Below, piece after piece: positions 43,512-51,847 of a DNA stretch of 64,000 nt. The DNA lies in contig JAXLWK010000004.1 in assembly GCA_046328525.1 (NCBI GenBank), positions 124,001 through 188,000 on the forward strand, written 5' to 3'. The notes beneath the pieces are model-generated. The model was not told where the DNA came from. It ran no database searches and worked only from the letters and a program-made list of their open reading frames with translations. The position numbers and the translations under genes were made by a program. Positions within the stretch are counted from its first letter, which is position 1, and the number at the start of each line of letters is the position of its first letter. The DNA is from JBDHWG01 sp046328525 (GTDB lineage Bacteria; Chloroflexota; Anaerolineae; Epilineales; JAHCIE01).

Positions 43512-45074
43512 ATGCTCAACCTCGCGACGCTGGTGGATTCGGGCGCTAAGACGAATCCAGACGGTATTGCCGTCATTTTTAACGACTCGAAATTGACCTA
43601 TACGGCATTGAATGGCATGGCGAACAAGTTCGCCAATGCGCTGCGGGCGCTTGGCGTTCAGCCAGGCGACAAAGTCTGCATTATGCTGCCCAACGTCCCC
43701 TTCTTCCCCATCGCCTACTACGGGATTCTCAAGACGGGCGCGGTCGTCGTCCCCATGAACGTCCTGTTCAAGTCGCGCGAGGTCGAATACTACCTGGCCG
43801 ACTCCGAGGCGAAGGCGTTCGTTCTCTTCGACGGCTTCTTCGAGGAGGGGTTCAAGGGCTGGCAGGCCGCGAAGACGTGCCCGAACCTGATCGTGTGCAG
43901 CGCCGACATGGCCGCCCCGCCGCCGGCGCAGGCCGAGGGCGTCACCACCTTTGGCCGCGTCATGGCCGCCGCCGCGCCGGTGTTCGAGACGGTGCAGACG
44001 ATGGCCGACGACACCGCCGTCATCCTGTACACCTCCGGCACGACGGGCCGGCCCAAGGGCGCCGAGCTGACCCACTTCAACATGTTCTTCAACGCCGTGT
44101 ACATGGCGCGCTTCTTGATCTACGCGACGAAGGAGGACGTGAGTCTCGCCACGCTGCCGCTGTTCCACTCATTCGGGCAGTCGTGCGTGATGAACATGAC
44201 CTTCGCCGTCGCCGGCACGATGACCCTCCTGCCACGCTTCGACCCCGGCGCGGTGCTGGGCATCATGCAGCGCGACAACGTGACCGTCTTCGCCGGCGTC
44301 CCCACGATGTATTGGGCGCTCCTCAACTACCCCGAAGCCGACAAGTTCGACCTGAAGAAGATCACCGCCAATCTGCGTATCGCCGTCTCCGGCGGCTCGG
44401 CCCTCCCCCTGGAGGTGCTGCGCGGCTTCGAGGCGCGCTACGATGTACCCATCCTGGAGGGCTACGGCCTGTCGGAGACCTCGCCAGTCGCCAGCTTCAA
44501 CGTCCTGGAACGGCCGCGCAAGGCCGGCTCCATCGGGGTGGCGCTGTGGGGCACTGAGATGAAGGTCGTCAACGAGAAGATGGAAGAATCGCCAGTTGGC
44601 GAGCTGGGCGAGATCGTCATTCGCGGCCACAACGTGATGAAGGGCTACTACAAGAAGCCCGAGGCGAACGTGGAAGCCTTCAAGGGCGGCTGGTTCCACA
44701 CCGGCGACATCGCCCGCATGGACGAGGACGGCTACTTCTTCATCGTCGACCGCGTCAAGGACATGATCATTCGCGGCGGCTTCAACGTCTACCCGCGCGA
44801 GATCGAGGAAGTGCTGATGGAGCACCCGTCCGTCTCCCTTGCCGCCGTCGTCGGCGTGCCCGACTCCGTCCTCGGCGAGGAGATCAAGGCCTTCGTCGTG
44901 CTCAAGGAAGGCAAGACGGCCACCGCGGCCGACCTGATTGACTGGTGCAAGGAGCGCGTCGCCGCCTACAAGTACCCGCGCAGCATTGAGTTCCGCCCGA
45001 CGCTGCCGATGACGGCCACGGGCAAGATTCTGAAGCGCGAGCTGTACGGCGACCCCATGCCGCAGCAGCGTTAA
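43512..45074 (+). CDS. long-chain acyl-CoA ligase / AMP-binding enzyme
   Basis: 520 residues. ANL-superfamily motifs are complete: the P-loop YTSGTTGRPKGAELTH, the A4/A5 region EGYGLSETSP, HTGDIARMDEDGYF, VDRVKDMIIRGGFNVYPREI (hinge), and the catalytic Lys in MTATGKILKREL. The enzyme activates a carboxylate as acyl-AMP and transfers it to CoA. It is most like medium- or long-chain fatty-acid ligases. The ATG follows ATAGGAGG. Followed at 70 bases by a hotdog enzyme, so fatty or related acyl-CoA metabolism is likely. Confidence 0.93.
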   Translation: MLNLATLVDSGAKTNPDGIAVIFNDSKLTYTALNGMANKFANALRALGVQPGDKVCIMLPNVPFFPIAYYGILKTGAVVVPMNVLFKSREVEYYLADSEAKAFVLFDGFFEEGFKGWQAAKTCPNLIVCSADMAAPPPAQAEGVTTFGRVMAAAAPVFETVQTMADDTAVILYTSGTTGRPKGAELTHFNMFFNAVYMARFLIYATKEDVSLATLPLFHSFGQSCVMNMTFAVAGTMTLLPRFDPGAVLGIMQRDNVTVFAGVPTMYWALLNYPEADKFDLKKITANLRIAVSGGSALPLEVLRGFEARYDVPILEGYGLSETSPVASFNVLERPRKAGSIGVALWGTEMKVVNEKMEESPVGELGEIVIRGHNVMKGYYKKPEANVEAFKGGWFHTGDIARMDEDGYFFIVDRVKDMIIRGGFNVYPREIEEVLMEHPSVSLAAVVGVPDSVLGEEIKAFVVLKEGKTATAADLIDWCKERVAAYKYPRSIEFRPTLPMTATGKILKRELYGDPMPQQR

Positions 45075-45102
45075 CCGCGCCAACCGTAGAGACGCGCCAT
45101 TC

Positions 45103-45131
45103 GTAGAGACGCGCCAATGGCGCGTCTCTAC
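45103..45131. repeat. 29-bp near-palindrome (GTAGAGACGCGCC... family)
   Basis: Same family as 26462-26489 with one extra central base; a half-unit precedes it at about 45085. Lies between the ligase and the hotdog gene. Confidence 0.75.
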
Positions 45132-45143
45132 CCAGGAGAATGT

Positions 45144-46322
45144 ATGCCCCCGCAAGCCCTGATCCGCGTGCGCCTGTCCGCCCGCGACGCCCGCGCCGAG
45201 ACCGGCCAGGTGGACCCGATGCGCCTCCTGGAGCTGTTCAACGACATCGCCTCGGAGCTGGCGATCCGCGAGGTCGGCGACGAAGGGCTGCTGCGCGCCT
45301 ACAACACCTTCGACGTCCTGGGGCCGCTGCGCGTCGGCGACTACATCGAGGCGCGGGGACGCATCGTGGACACCGGGCGCAAGAGCCTCACCGTCGAGTT
45401 CGTCGCCCACAAAGTGATCCGCGCCGCGCGAACGGTCGAGAACCCGATGGGCGGCGCTCTGATTGACCCGCCGCGCCTCATTGGGCGGGCGACGGGCGTG
45501 TGGCTCGTCCCGGAGCGCGCCGCCGTCGGCGACGAAGTCGCAGCGAGCGAGGCAGCCGAGGCGGGCGAAGCGCCGGCGGCCGCGGAAGAGGGGGCGGAGG
45601 AAGCGCCGCCCATGTCGTGGGGCGGACACCGGCCGGCCGATGCGCCGCGTGAGAAGCGCCGCCCCGGTTCGACGGTGCGCATGCGCCCAGACGACGCCGA
45701 CGAGGAGCGCCCGCCGCGCCAGGAGCGCGAGGAGGACGAGGAGCGTTACTGGCGCGACCGCTCGGACGAGCGGCGCGGCGGCTATCGCGGTGGCGGCAGC
45801 GGCCGGGAAGGCCCGCGGCAATACAACGACCGGCCGCGCGACGACCGGGGGCGCGGTGGCTCGCGGCCCTACAGCGACCGACCGCGCGACGACCGACCGC
45901 GTGACGACCGGGGGCGCGCCGGCTCGCGCCCCTACAGTGACCGCCCGCGCGACGACCGACCACGCGGTGGCTCGCGCCCCTACAGCGACCGCCCGCGTGA
46001 CGACCGGGGCCGTAGCGGCTCGCGCCCCTACAGCGACCGCCCGCGTGACGACCGGGGCCGTAGCGGCTCGCGCCCCTACAGCGACCGGCCACGCGACGAC
46101 CGGGGGCGCGGCGGCTCGCGGCCCTATAGCGACCGCCCGCGCGATGACCGCCCACGCGATGACCGCCCACGCGATGACCGCCCACGCGATGACCGCCCAC
46201 GCGACGACCGCCCACGCGACGACCGCCCACGCGACGACCGCCCACGCGACGACCGCCCACGCGACGACCGCCCACGCGACGACCGGCCGCCAAAGCGCAA
46301 AGACTCCGGTGACACGGATTGA
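45144..46322 (+). CDS. hotdog-fold acyl-CoA enzyme with a long disordered Arg/Asp-rich tail
   Basis: 392 residues. Residues 1-130 form a hotdog domain (ALIRVRLSARDARAETGQVD, LLELFNDIASELAIREVGDEGLL split as LLELFNDIASELAIREV and GDEGLL, RVGDYIEARGRIVDTGRKSL) resembling 3-aminobutyryl-CoA ammonia-lyase and related thioesterases. A linker rich in Ala and Glu follows. From about 190 the tail is low-complexity: RYWRDRSDERRGGYRGGGSG, then SRPYSDRPRDDRG units and at least nine copies of RDDRP. Such charge-patterned RG/RD tails bind RNA or form condensates in other proteins, but no case is known to me for this enzyme group. The start follows CCAGGAGAA. Confidence 0.78.
   Translation: MPPQALIRVRLSARDARAETGQVDPMRLLELFNDIASELAIREVGDEGLLRAYNTFDVLGPLRVGDYIEARGRIVDTGRKSLTVEFVAHKVIRAARTVENPMGGALIDPPRLIGRATGVWLVPERAAVGDEVAASEAAEAGEAPAAAEEGAEEAPPMSWGGHRPADAPREKRRPGSTVRMRPDDADEERPPRQEREEDEERYWRDRSDERRGGYRGGGSGREGPRQYNDRPRDDRGRGGSRPYSDRPRDDRPRDDRGRAGSRPYSDRPRDDRPRGGSRPYSDRPRDDRGRSGSRPYSDRPRDDRGRSGSRPYSDRPRDDRGRGGSRPYSDRPRDDRPRDDRPRDDRPRDDRPRDDRPRDDRPRDDRPRDDRPRDDRPRDDRPPKRKDSGDTD
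46141..46275 (+). repeat. 15-bp minisatellite (GCGAYGACCGCCCAC, nine units) coding RDDRP
   Basis: Four units with GCGATGACC then five with GCGACGACC follow one another without gaps, so the array grew by at least two separate expansions. The array is in frame and codes the end of the disordered tail. Length variation between strains is likely. Confidence 0.88.
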
Positions 46323-46323
46323 T

Positions 46324-46440
46324 CCTTGCGAGACGCCCACATCGTGTGGCGGCGCGCGCCGCCAAAGCCGCCGAGACTGCCTATCGCCCACCGCGAGATT
46401 GCTTCGGCGGCAAAGCCCGCCTCGCAATGACGCCGCGAGT
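46324..46440. repeat. TTGCGAGACG...CTCGCAATGACG dispersed repeat
   Basis: Same family as 31121-31430, with AGATTGCTTCGGCGG in the interior. It fills the gap between the hotdog gene and the cyclase gene. Confidence 0.7.
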
Positions 46441-46461
46441 ATTGTGTTCTGAGCGAGGACT

Positions 46462-49400
46462 ATGCCAGGGCCGCCGACCGGCGCGATTACATTCCTATTC
46501 ACCGACATCGAGGGCAGCACCCGCCTCTGGGAGCGGCGCCCGCTTGAGATGCGGCTGGCCCTGGCCCGGCACGATGCCATCGTTCGCGCCGCCATCGAAG
46601 CCCACCAGGGCTACGTGTTCAAGACCGTCGGCGACGAGTTCTGCGCCGCGTTCGAGTCCGCGTCCGACGCGCTCGACGCGGCCATCGCCCTTCAGCAGGG
46701 CCTTTTCGCCGAGGCGTGGCCGATATCCCTCGCCGGCGCGGATGGGCGTGGACGGCCCAGGGGCATCCGCGTGCGCGCCGGGTTGCACGCGGGCGAGGCC
46801 GAAGAGCGCGGCGGCGACTACTTCGGCCCAGTCGTCAACCGCTCCGCGCGGCTCATGGCCGTCGCCCACGGCGGCCAGGTCATCCTCTCCCAGGCCGTCT
46901 GGGACCGCCTCGCCGCCAGCGGGCGGGGCGACGTGGATCTGCGCGACCTGGGTCTGCGGCGTCTGCGCGACCTGAGCCTGCCGGAACACATCTACCAGGT
47001 CATCCTTGCGGACCTGCCCACCGAGTTCCCTCCCCTCAACACCCTGGACATACGCCCGAACAACCTGCCGGCCCAACTCACGACCCTCGTCGGGCGCGAG
47101 CGAGAGACGGCGGCGATTGCGAACCTGCTCGTCCGCGATGGGGCGCGCCTGGTGACGCTCGTCGGCCCCGGCGGCGCCGGCAAGACGCGCGTGGGCTTGC
47201 AGGTCGGCGCCGACCTGATTGATGCGTTCGATCACGGGGTCTACTTCGTCCCCCTCGCGCCGGTCAGCGACCCCGCCCTGCTCTACTCCGCCATCGGCGC
47301 GCCCCTTGGCCTGCGCGAAGAGGGCGGCCGACCACTGCGCGACACCCTCGCCGACCACCTCCGCGACAAGCGCATGCTGCTGATCCTGGACAACTTCGAG
47401 CAGCTCCTGTCGGCGGCGCCGCGCGTGGCGGAGCTGCTCGCCACCTGCCCGCAAGTGAGCGCGCTGGTGACGAGCCGCAGTCTGCTGCGCATCCGTGGCG
47501 AGCGCGAGTTCGAGATCCCGCCGCTACGCGTGCCGGACCTGAGCCGCCTCCCGGCGGCGGACGCCCTTCTCGACTACGACGCCGTGCGCCTCTTCGTGGA
47601 GCGCGCCCAGGCCGTCCAGGGCGACTTCCGGGTGACACAGGCGAATCGCCGCGCCGTGGCCGAAATCTGCGCGCGGCTGGACGGGCTGCCGCTGGCCATC
47701 GAGCTGGCCGCGGCGCGCACCAGGCTCATGGCGCCGGATACGCTACTGGCGCGCCTGAGCAGCCGCCTCAAGACGCTGACCGGCGGCCCGCGCGATCTAC
47801 CGGCGCGGCAGCAGACGATCCGCAACACGATTGCCTGGAGTCACGACCTGCTCAACGACGACGAGCGCATCATCTTCCGCCGCCTCTCCATCTTCAACGG
47901 TGGCTTCACCCTCGACGCGGCCGAGGCGGTGTGCGCCGGGGTCGGCGAGCTGGACATGGAGACCCTGGACGGCGTCGCAGCCCTCGTGGACAACAGCCTG
48001 GTGCGCCGGGGGCGGGCGCTCACGCCGACACAGGACCCGGCCAGTGGCGACGCGGCGAGCGGTGGCGGCGGTCCGGGGCCGGAGAACGGTGCGGGCCACC
48101 TGCGCTTCACGATGCTCGAAACCGTCCGCGAGTACGGGCAGGTGCGGCTCGTCGAGGCCGGCGAGGTCGAGGCGGCGCGCCAGGCCCACGCCGCATTCTT
48201 CCGCCACCTGGCCGAGGATGCTCAGCCCCAGATTGACGGCAGGCGGGCGACGGAGTGGCTTGAGCGGCTGGATGCGGAAAGCGACAATCTGCGCCTGGCG
48301 CTCGACTGGCATCAGGCCGAGGGCGAGGGCGGCCGCGCCGAGGATGGCTTGCGGTTGGTGTCGGCGCTGTGGCGCTTCTGGTACTTCCGGGGCTACTGGA
48401 CGGAGGCCCGCGCCCGCCTGGAGGCACTCCTGGGGCGAGCGCCGGCGCGAACGGTGGTGCGCGCGTGGGGGCTGCTCGCCGCCGGCAGCTTCGCCGCCGA
48501 GCAGGGTGACTACGCGGCAGCACAGCGCTTCCAAGACGAAGCCCTGGCGATCTACAGGGAGCTTGGCGACAGGGGAGGACTGGGGCGCGCGCTCCACCGC
48601 CTGGGCACCATCGCCTTCGCCCAAGCCGACTATCCGACGGCCGAGGCGCGGTTCCGCGAATCCCTGGCCCTGTTCGAGGCGCCGCCCGATCCGGGTGGAC
48701 TGGGCATCGCCCTGCACAGCCTGGGGGAAGTGTGCATGGCTCAGGGGCGCTACCGGGACGCGGCCGACTTCTATCGGGCGGCCCTGGCGCAGGGGCAGGT
48801 AGTGGCGAACCGGCAGATTGTCGCCTGGTCGCTGTGCAGCCTCGGCCTGGTCGCCTACTATCAGAGCGACACGGCCTCGGCCCGCGCTCTCTGCGAACAG
48901 GGGCTTGAGTCGGCGGCCGCGCTGCGGGACAAGCATGGTGTGGCGCTGGCGCGGGCAGACCTGGGGCTGATCCTGGCCGCCGAGGGGCACGCGGACGCGG
49001 GGTGGGCGCTGCTGGAGGAGAGCCTGGCCGTGCTAGAGGAGCTGGGCGCGCGCCGCGATGTGGCAATCACGCTGAACTCCCTGGGCAGCCTGGCCGCGCC
49101 GGCGCGCCCCCACGACGCCTGGGCCTACCACAGCGAAGCGAGGGATGTGGCGCGCGCCGTCGGGGAGCGGGCGGCGCTCGCCGAGGCGCTGGCCGGCCTG
49201 GGCCGCGTCGGGCCGGCGGCCGGCCGCCTCGACGCGGTGGACGCGGCGGCGCTGGTGCGCGAGAGCCTGGCGTTGCGCCACGCCCTCGGCGACGGGCGCG
49301 GCGTCGCCGACTCCCTCGACGCCTTCGCCGAGCTGGGGTGTTACGGGCCGGGGGAGAGTGAAGACGGGCTGGCCGAAGCAGCGCGCTGGCTTGGGGCGGC

Positions 49401-49581
49401 GGACGCGCTGCGCGAGGCTATCGGCGCGGCGGTGTGGCCGGTCAGCCGCGAGAGGCACGCGCGGGTTGTGGCGTGGGCGCGGGACGGCCTCGGCGAGGCG
49501 GCCTTCGCCGAGGCGTGGGCGGCAGGGCGCCGCCTGCCGGTGGCGGACCTGGTACAGAATCTGTTGCGCGACACAAGGTAG
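46462..49581 (+). CDS. class III adenylate cyclase-like domain fused to an ATPase and TPR repeats
   Basis: 1,039 residues. The N-terminal cyclase domain (1-185) has FLFTDIEGST (Asp15), KTVGDEF (Asp58) and VNRSARLMA, the metal and transition-state residues of class III cyclases. A STAND-type ATPase follows with Walker A GPGGAGKT (about 235-242), Walker B LLILDNFEQL (about 306) and VTSRSLLRIRGE. From about 560 to the end are TPR units (LGRALHRLGTIAFAQADY, LGIALHSLGEVCMAQGRY). The layout is that of cyclase/AfsR-like regulators common in Actinobacteria and Chloroflexota. There is no DNA-binding domain, so it probably signals through cAMP or protein contact. The start context GAGCGAGGACT is moderate. 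Confidence 0.9.
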   Translation: MPGPPTGAITFLFTDIEGSTRLWERRPLEMRLALARHDAIVRAAIEAHQGYVFKTVGDEFCAAFESASDALDAAIALQQGLFAEAWPISLAGADGRGRPRGIRVRAGLHAGEAEERGGDYFGPVVNRSARLMAVAHGGQVILSQAVWDRLAASGRGDVDLRDLGLRRLRDLSLPEHIYQVILADLPTEFPPLNTLDIRPNNLPAQLTTLVGRERETAAIANLLVRDGARLVTLVGPGGAGKTRVGLQVGADLIDAFDHGVYFVPLAPVSDPALLYSAIGAPLGLREEGGRPLRDTLADHLRDKRMLLILDNFEQLLSAAPRVAELLATCPQVSALVTSRSLLRIRGEREFEIPPLRVPDLSRLPAADALLDYDAVRLFVERAQAVQGDFRVTQANRRAVAEICARLDGLPLAIELAAARTRLMAPDTLLARLSSRLKTLTGGPRDLPARQQTIRNTIAWSHDLLNDDERIIFRRLSIFNGGFTLDAAEAVCAGVGELDMETLDGVAALVDNSLVRRGRALTPTQDPASGDAASGGGGPGPENGAGHLRFTMLETVREYGQVRLVEAGEVEAARQAHAAFFRHLAEDAQPQIDGRRATEWLERLDAESDNLRLALDWHQAEGEGGRAEDGLRLVSALWRFWYFRGYWTEARARLEALLGRAPARTVVRAWGLLAAGSFAAEQGDYAAAQRFQDEALAIYRELGDRGGLGRALHRLGTIAFAQADYPTAEARFRESLALFEAPPDPGGLGIALHSLGEVCMAQGRYRDAADFYRAALAQGQVVANRQIVAWSLCSLGLVAYYQSDTASARALCEQGLESAAALRDKHGVALARADLGLILAAEGHADAGWALLEESLAVLEELGARRDVAITLNSLGSLAAPARPHDAWAYHSEARDVARAVGERAALAEALAGLGRVGPAAGRLDAVDAAALVRESLALRHALGDGRGVADSLDAFAELGCYGPGESEDGLAEAARWLGAADALREAIGAAVWPVSRERHARVVAWARDGLGEAAFAEAWAAGRRLPVADLVQNLLRDTR

Positions 49582-49606
49582 GGGCGGGTTTGAAACCCGC
49601 CCCTAC
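49578..49606. repeat. 29-bp palindrome (GTAGGGGCGGGTTTG... family)
   Basis: Perfect palindrome overlapping the stop codon of the cyclase gene. A degenerate half-copy follows at about 49619-49638. Confidence 0.8.
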
Positions 49607-49651
49607 GGAACACACCGACGGGGTTCAAACTCGCCCCTACGGAATCCGCGG

Positions 49652-50425
49652 CTACCACACCGCCGTTGGGTCTTCGCGGCGCAGCGCCTGCATCGCGTCG
49701 AGCATCTGCGCCAGGTCGGCAGTGTGCTGCCTGTAGCGGCCGCCGAGATAGCTTGCGCCCGACGGGACGAACAGGCCCAGGTCGGCCAGGTACGGCGCGA
49801 TGAGCGACTCCCAGCGCGCGCGCACGTCGGCCGACGCCGGGACAATGCCCGCCGCCACCAGCCGCTCCTCCCCCGGCGTCGGCTCGAACAGCCCCGCTGT
49901 GGCCGGGTAGGCCGTGTCGAGGGCGGCCTGGATATGGCCGCGCGCTTCCTCACTGCCCAGCGCCAGGCGCTGTACCCACGTGCGCCCGTGCATCAGGTGG
50001 TATTTCTCTTCGGGGCGCAGCTTCTGGGCGGCGGCGGCGAGGGGGGCGTAGGTCGAGGCGGCCAGCCCCTCCAGGCGCACGGCCTCCGCCAGGTCGTACA
50101 GGTAGCCACGCACGAGGCTGAAGGCGTAGTCGCCGCGCGGCATCTCGCACAACTGGGCGCTGCGGAAATCCTCGGCCGGGCGGAGAAACGCCAGGTCGTC
50201 GGGCGCTCCCTGACCCAGCTCTTCCAGCAGCGTGTAGTACGTCAGGGCGTGGCCTAGCTCATCTTGGGCGATGGAGGAGAACGCGATGTCCTCCTCCAGG
50301 ATGGGGCCGAGGCCGGTCCACTCGGACTCGCGGTGGCCGATGACCACCTCGTCGTCGGCGAGGGCCAGGATGTACTCGACCAGAGCCGCCTTGACGGCAT
50401 CGTCGAGCGCGGGTGTCGGGTTCAT
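49652..50425 (-). CDS. paaC: phenylacetyl-CoA epoxidase subunit PaaC
   Basis: 257 residues. Ferritin-like fold: DEVVIGHRESEWTGLGPILE, EDIAFSSIAQDELGHALTYY, then EEKYHLMHGRTWVQRL. PaaC is the structural partner of the catalytic PaaA in the aerobic ring-epoxidising complex. Its ATG overlaps the paaB stop by 4 bases (ATGA), showing translational coupling. Confidence 0.93.
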   Translation of the reverse strand: MNPTPALDDAVKAALVEYILALADDEVVIGHRESEWTGLGPILEEDIAFSSIAQDELGHALTYYTLLEELGQGAPDDLAFLRPAEDFRSAQLCEMPRGDYAFSLVRGYLYDLAEAVRLEGLAASTYAPLAAAAQKLRPEEKYHLMHGRTWVQRLALGSEEARGHIQAALDTAYPATAGLFEPTPGEERLVAAGIVPASADVRARWESLIAPYLADLGLFVPSGASYLGGRYRQHTADLAQMLDAMQALRREDPTAVW

Positions 50426-50811
50426 TCCTCGCCGTCCTTTCCGCCCTCTTTGATCTTGGTGAGCCGGCTCTGGCGGAAGCCGCGGTCTCCCCACACCGCG
50501 CGGTAGCTCTTGTCCGACCCTTGCTGGAAGATGTCGGAGTCCTCGTAGGATGTGGCGAAGATGCAGCTCGACGGCACAACCCACAGGTTGACCGCCTGCC
50601 CGCGGCGCACGAAGTTCTCCTTCGCCAGGACGAGCGCCATCTCCGGGTCCGGCGCGTGCACCGCGCCGACGTGCTGGTGGTGCTCGCCGCGCCGCACCTG
50701 CTGGAACACCTCCCACAACTCCCACTCGGTGTCGGCGGGGGGCGGCGTCTGCGTCGTCTCCAGCGCCTCGTCAATCCGCTGGTGGTACGGGTTGAATTCC
50801 CACTCTTTCAT
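50422..50811 (-). CDS. paaB: phenylacetyl-CoA epoxidase subunit PaaB
   Basis: 129 residues. Family features are WELWEVFQQVRRGEHHQHVG, VHAPDPEMALVLAKENFVRR and NLWVVPSSCIFATS. PaaB links subunits of the PaaABC(E) complex. The start at 50811 follows GGAGGCGGC, 10 bases after the paaA stop. Confidence 0.92.
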   Translation of the reverse strand: MKEWEFNPYHQRIDEALETTQTPPPADTEWELWEVFQQVRRGEHHQHVGAVHAPDPEMALVLAKENFVRRGQAVNLWVVPSSCIFATSYEDSDIFQQGSDKSYRAVWGDRGFRQSRLTKIKEGGKDGEE

Positions 50812-50821
50812 GCCGCCTCCT

Positions 50822-51754
50822 CTACGCCATTGCCGGCACGGGGCCGACGCGCTTCCCCTCGACCGCTCGCCGCACCCACACGCTCTCCTGGTAGGACAGA
50901 CGCCGCACCGCCAGACGCTCCGGCCCCATCGGCCCGCCGCCGTTGATGACGGCGTAGAAGACGTTCCAGTCGGGGTCGGTGAAGTGAACGAAACCGGTCT
51001 CGTCAATGTAGATGTCCGGGTCGGGGACGGTCAGGCCAAGCTCCCAAATCTTCGGCAGGAACTTACTGAGGAACTCCTGGCGCTGCTCGTCGTTGGACTT
51101 GGGCTTGACGCCCCAGCGCATGAGCGTCGCGGTATGGACGGAGTCCTTGTCGTGGGGGCCGAAGAACATGATGATGGGCCACCACCAGCGGGTGAGGGCG
51201 TCCTGCACCATCGCCTGCTGGGCGCGGGTGCCGCTCATGAGCGTGATCACGATGTCGTAGCCCTGCTTGATGTGGAACGACTCCTCCAGGCAAATGCGCT
51301 TGAGCGCCCGCGAGTACGGCCCGTAGGAGCCTTCGGACATGAGGGTCTGGTTGATGACCGCCGCGCCGTCCACGAGCCAGCCGATGATGCCGATGTCGGC
51401 CCACGTCTCGCACGGGTAGTTGAAGACGTTGGAGTACTTGGACTTGCCCGACAGCAGCTCCTCAACCATCTGCTCGCGCGACTTGCCGAGCGTTTCGGCG
51501 GCGCGGTACAGGAGCTGGCCGTGGCCGACTTCGTCCTGCACCTTTGCCATCAGGGCGAGCTTGCGCTTGAACGTCGGCGCGTAGGGGATCCACGTGCCTT
51601 CCGGCAACGCGCCCATGACTTCGCTGTTGGCGTGCTGGTGGATCAGGCGAATGAGCTGCTTCTTGTACAGCTCCGGCATCCAGTCGCCCGGCTCGATCTT
51701 GTCGCCGGCGGCGATGCGGGCCTCAAACTCTTGCAGGCGCTCTTCGTCGGTCAT
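50822..51754 (-). CDS. paaA: phenylacetyl-CoA epoxidase catalytic subunit PaaA
   Basis: 310 residues. The diiron site is indicated by MAKVQDEVGHGQLLYRAAE and CLEESFHIKQGYD, whose Glu/His pairs match the family. The complex epoxidises the aromatic ring of phenylacetyl-CoA using oxygen and needs a reductase (PaaE), which is not in the window. The start at 51754 follows GGGAGG. The tetR gene lies just upstream on the same strand, so the four genes probably form one regulated unit. Confidence 0.95.
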   Translation of the reverse strand: MTDEERLQEFEARIAAGDKIEPGDWMPELYKKQLIRLIHQHANSEVMGALPEGTWIPYAPTFKRKLALMAKVQDEVGHGQLLYRAAETLGKSREQMVEELLSGKSKYSNVFNYPCETWADIGIIGWLVDGAAVINQTLMSEGSYGPYSRALKRICLEESFHIKQGYDIVITLMSGTRAQQAMVQDALTRWWWPIIMFFGPHDKDSVHTATLMRWGVKPKSNDEQRQEFLSKFLPKIWELGLTVPDPDIYIDETGFVHFTDPDWNVFYAVINGGGPMGPERLAVRRLSYQESVWVRRAVEGKRVGPVPAMA

Positions 51755-51786
51755 GCCCAAACCTCCCATAGTTATTGTGTGACAAG

Positions 51787-51847
51787 AGCCGACTTTAGTC
51801 GGCGCTACTCAGGAAATCACGCAACCGTAGCGCCGACTTTAGTCGGC
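51787..51847. repeat. GCCGACTTTAGTCGGC repeat pair
   Basis: Two copies of the 16-bp palindrome GCCGACTTTAGTCGGC (with imperfect centre) face each other around about 25 bases. The right copy lies inside the 3' end of the tetR gene and codes part of its C-terminus (PTKVGATV). It is a variant of the GACTTCAGTC family. Confidence 0.75.

Noticed and set aside
46129..46290. CRISPR or regulatory tandem array
   Set aside because: A 15-bp uninterrupted tandem repeat in frame within a coding region, so a coding minisatellite.
45478..46365. Antisense open frame over the hotdog tail
   Set aside because: It arises from the repeat in the reverse frame (Arg/Gly/Val strings) and has no start context.
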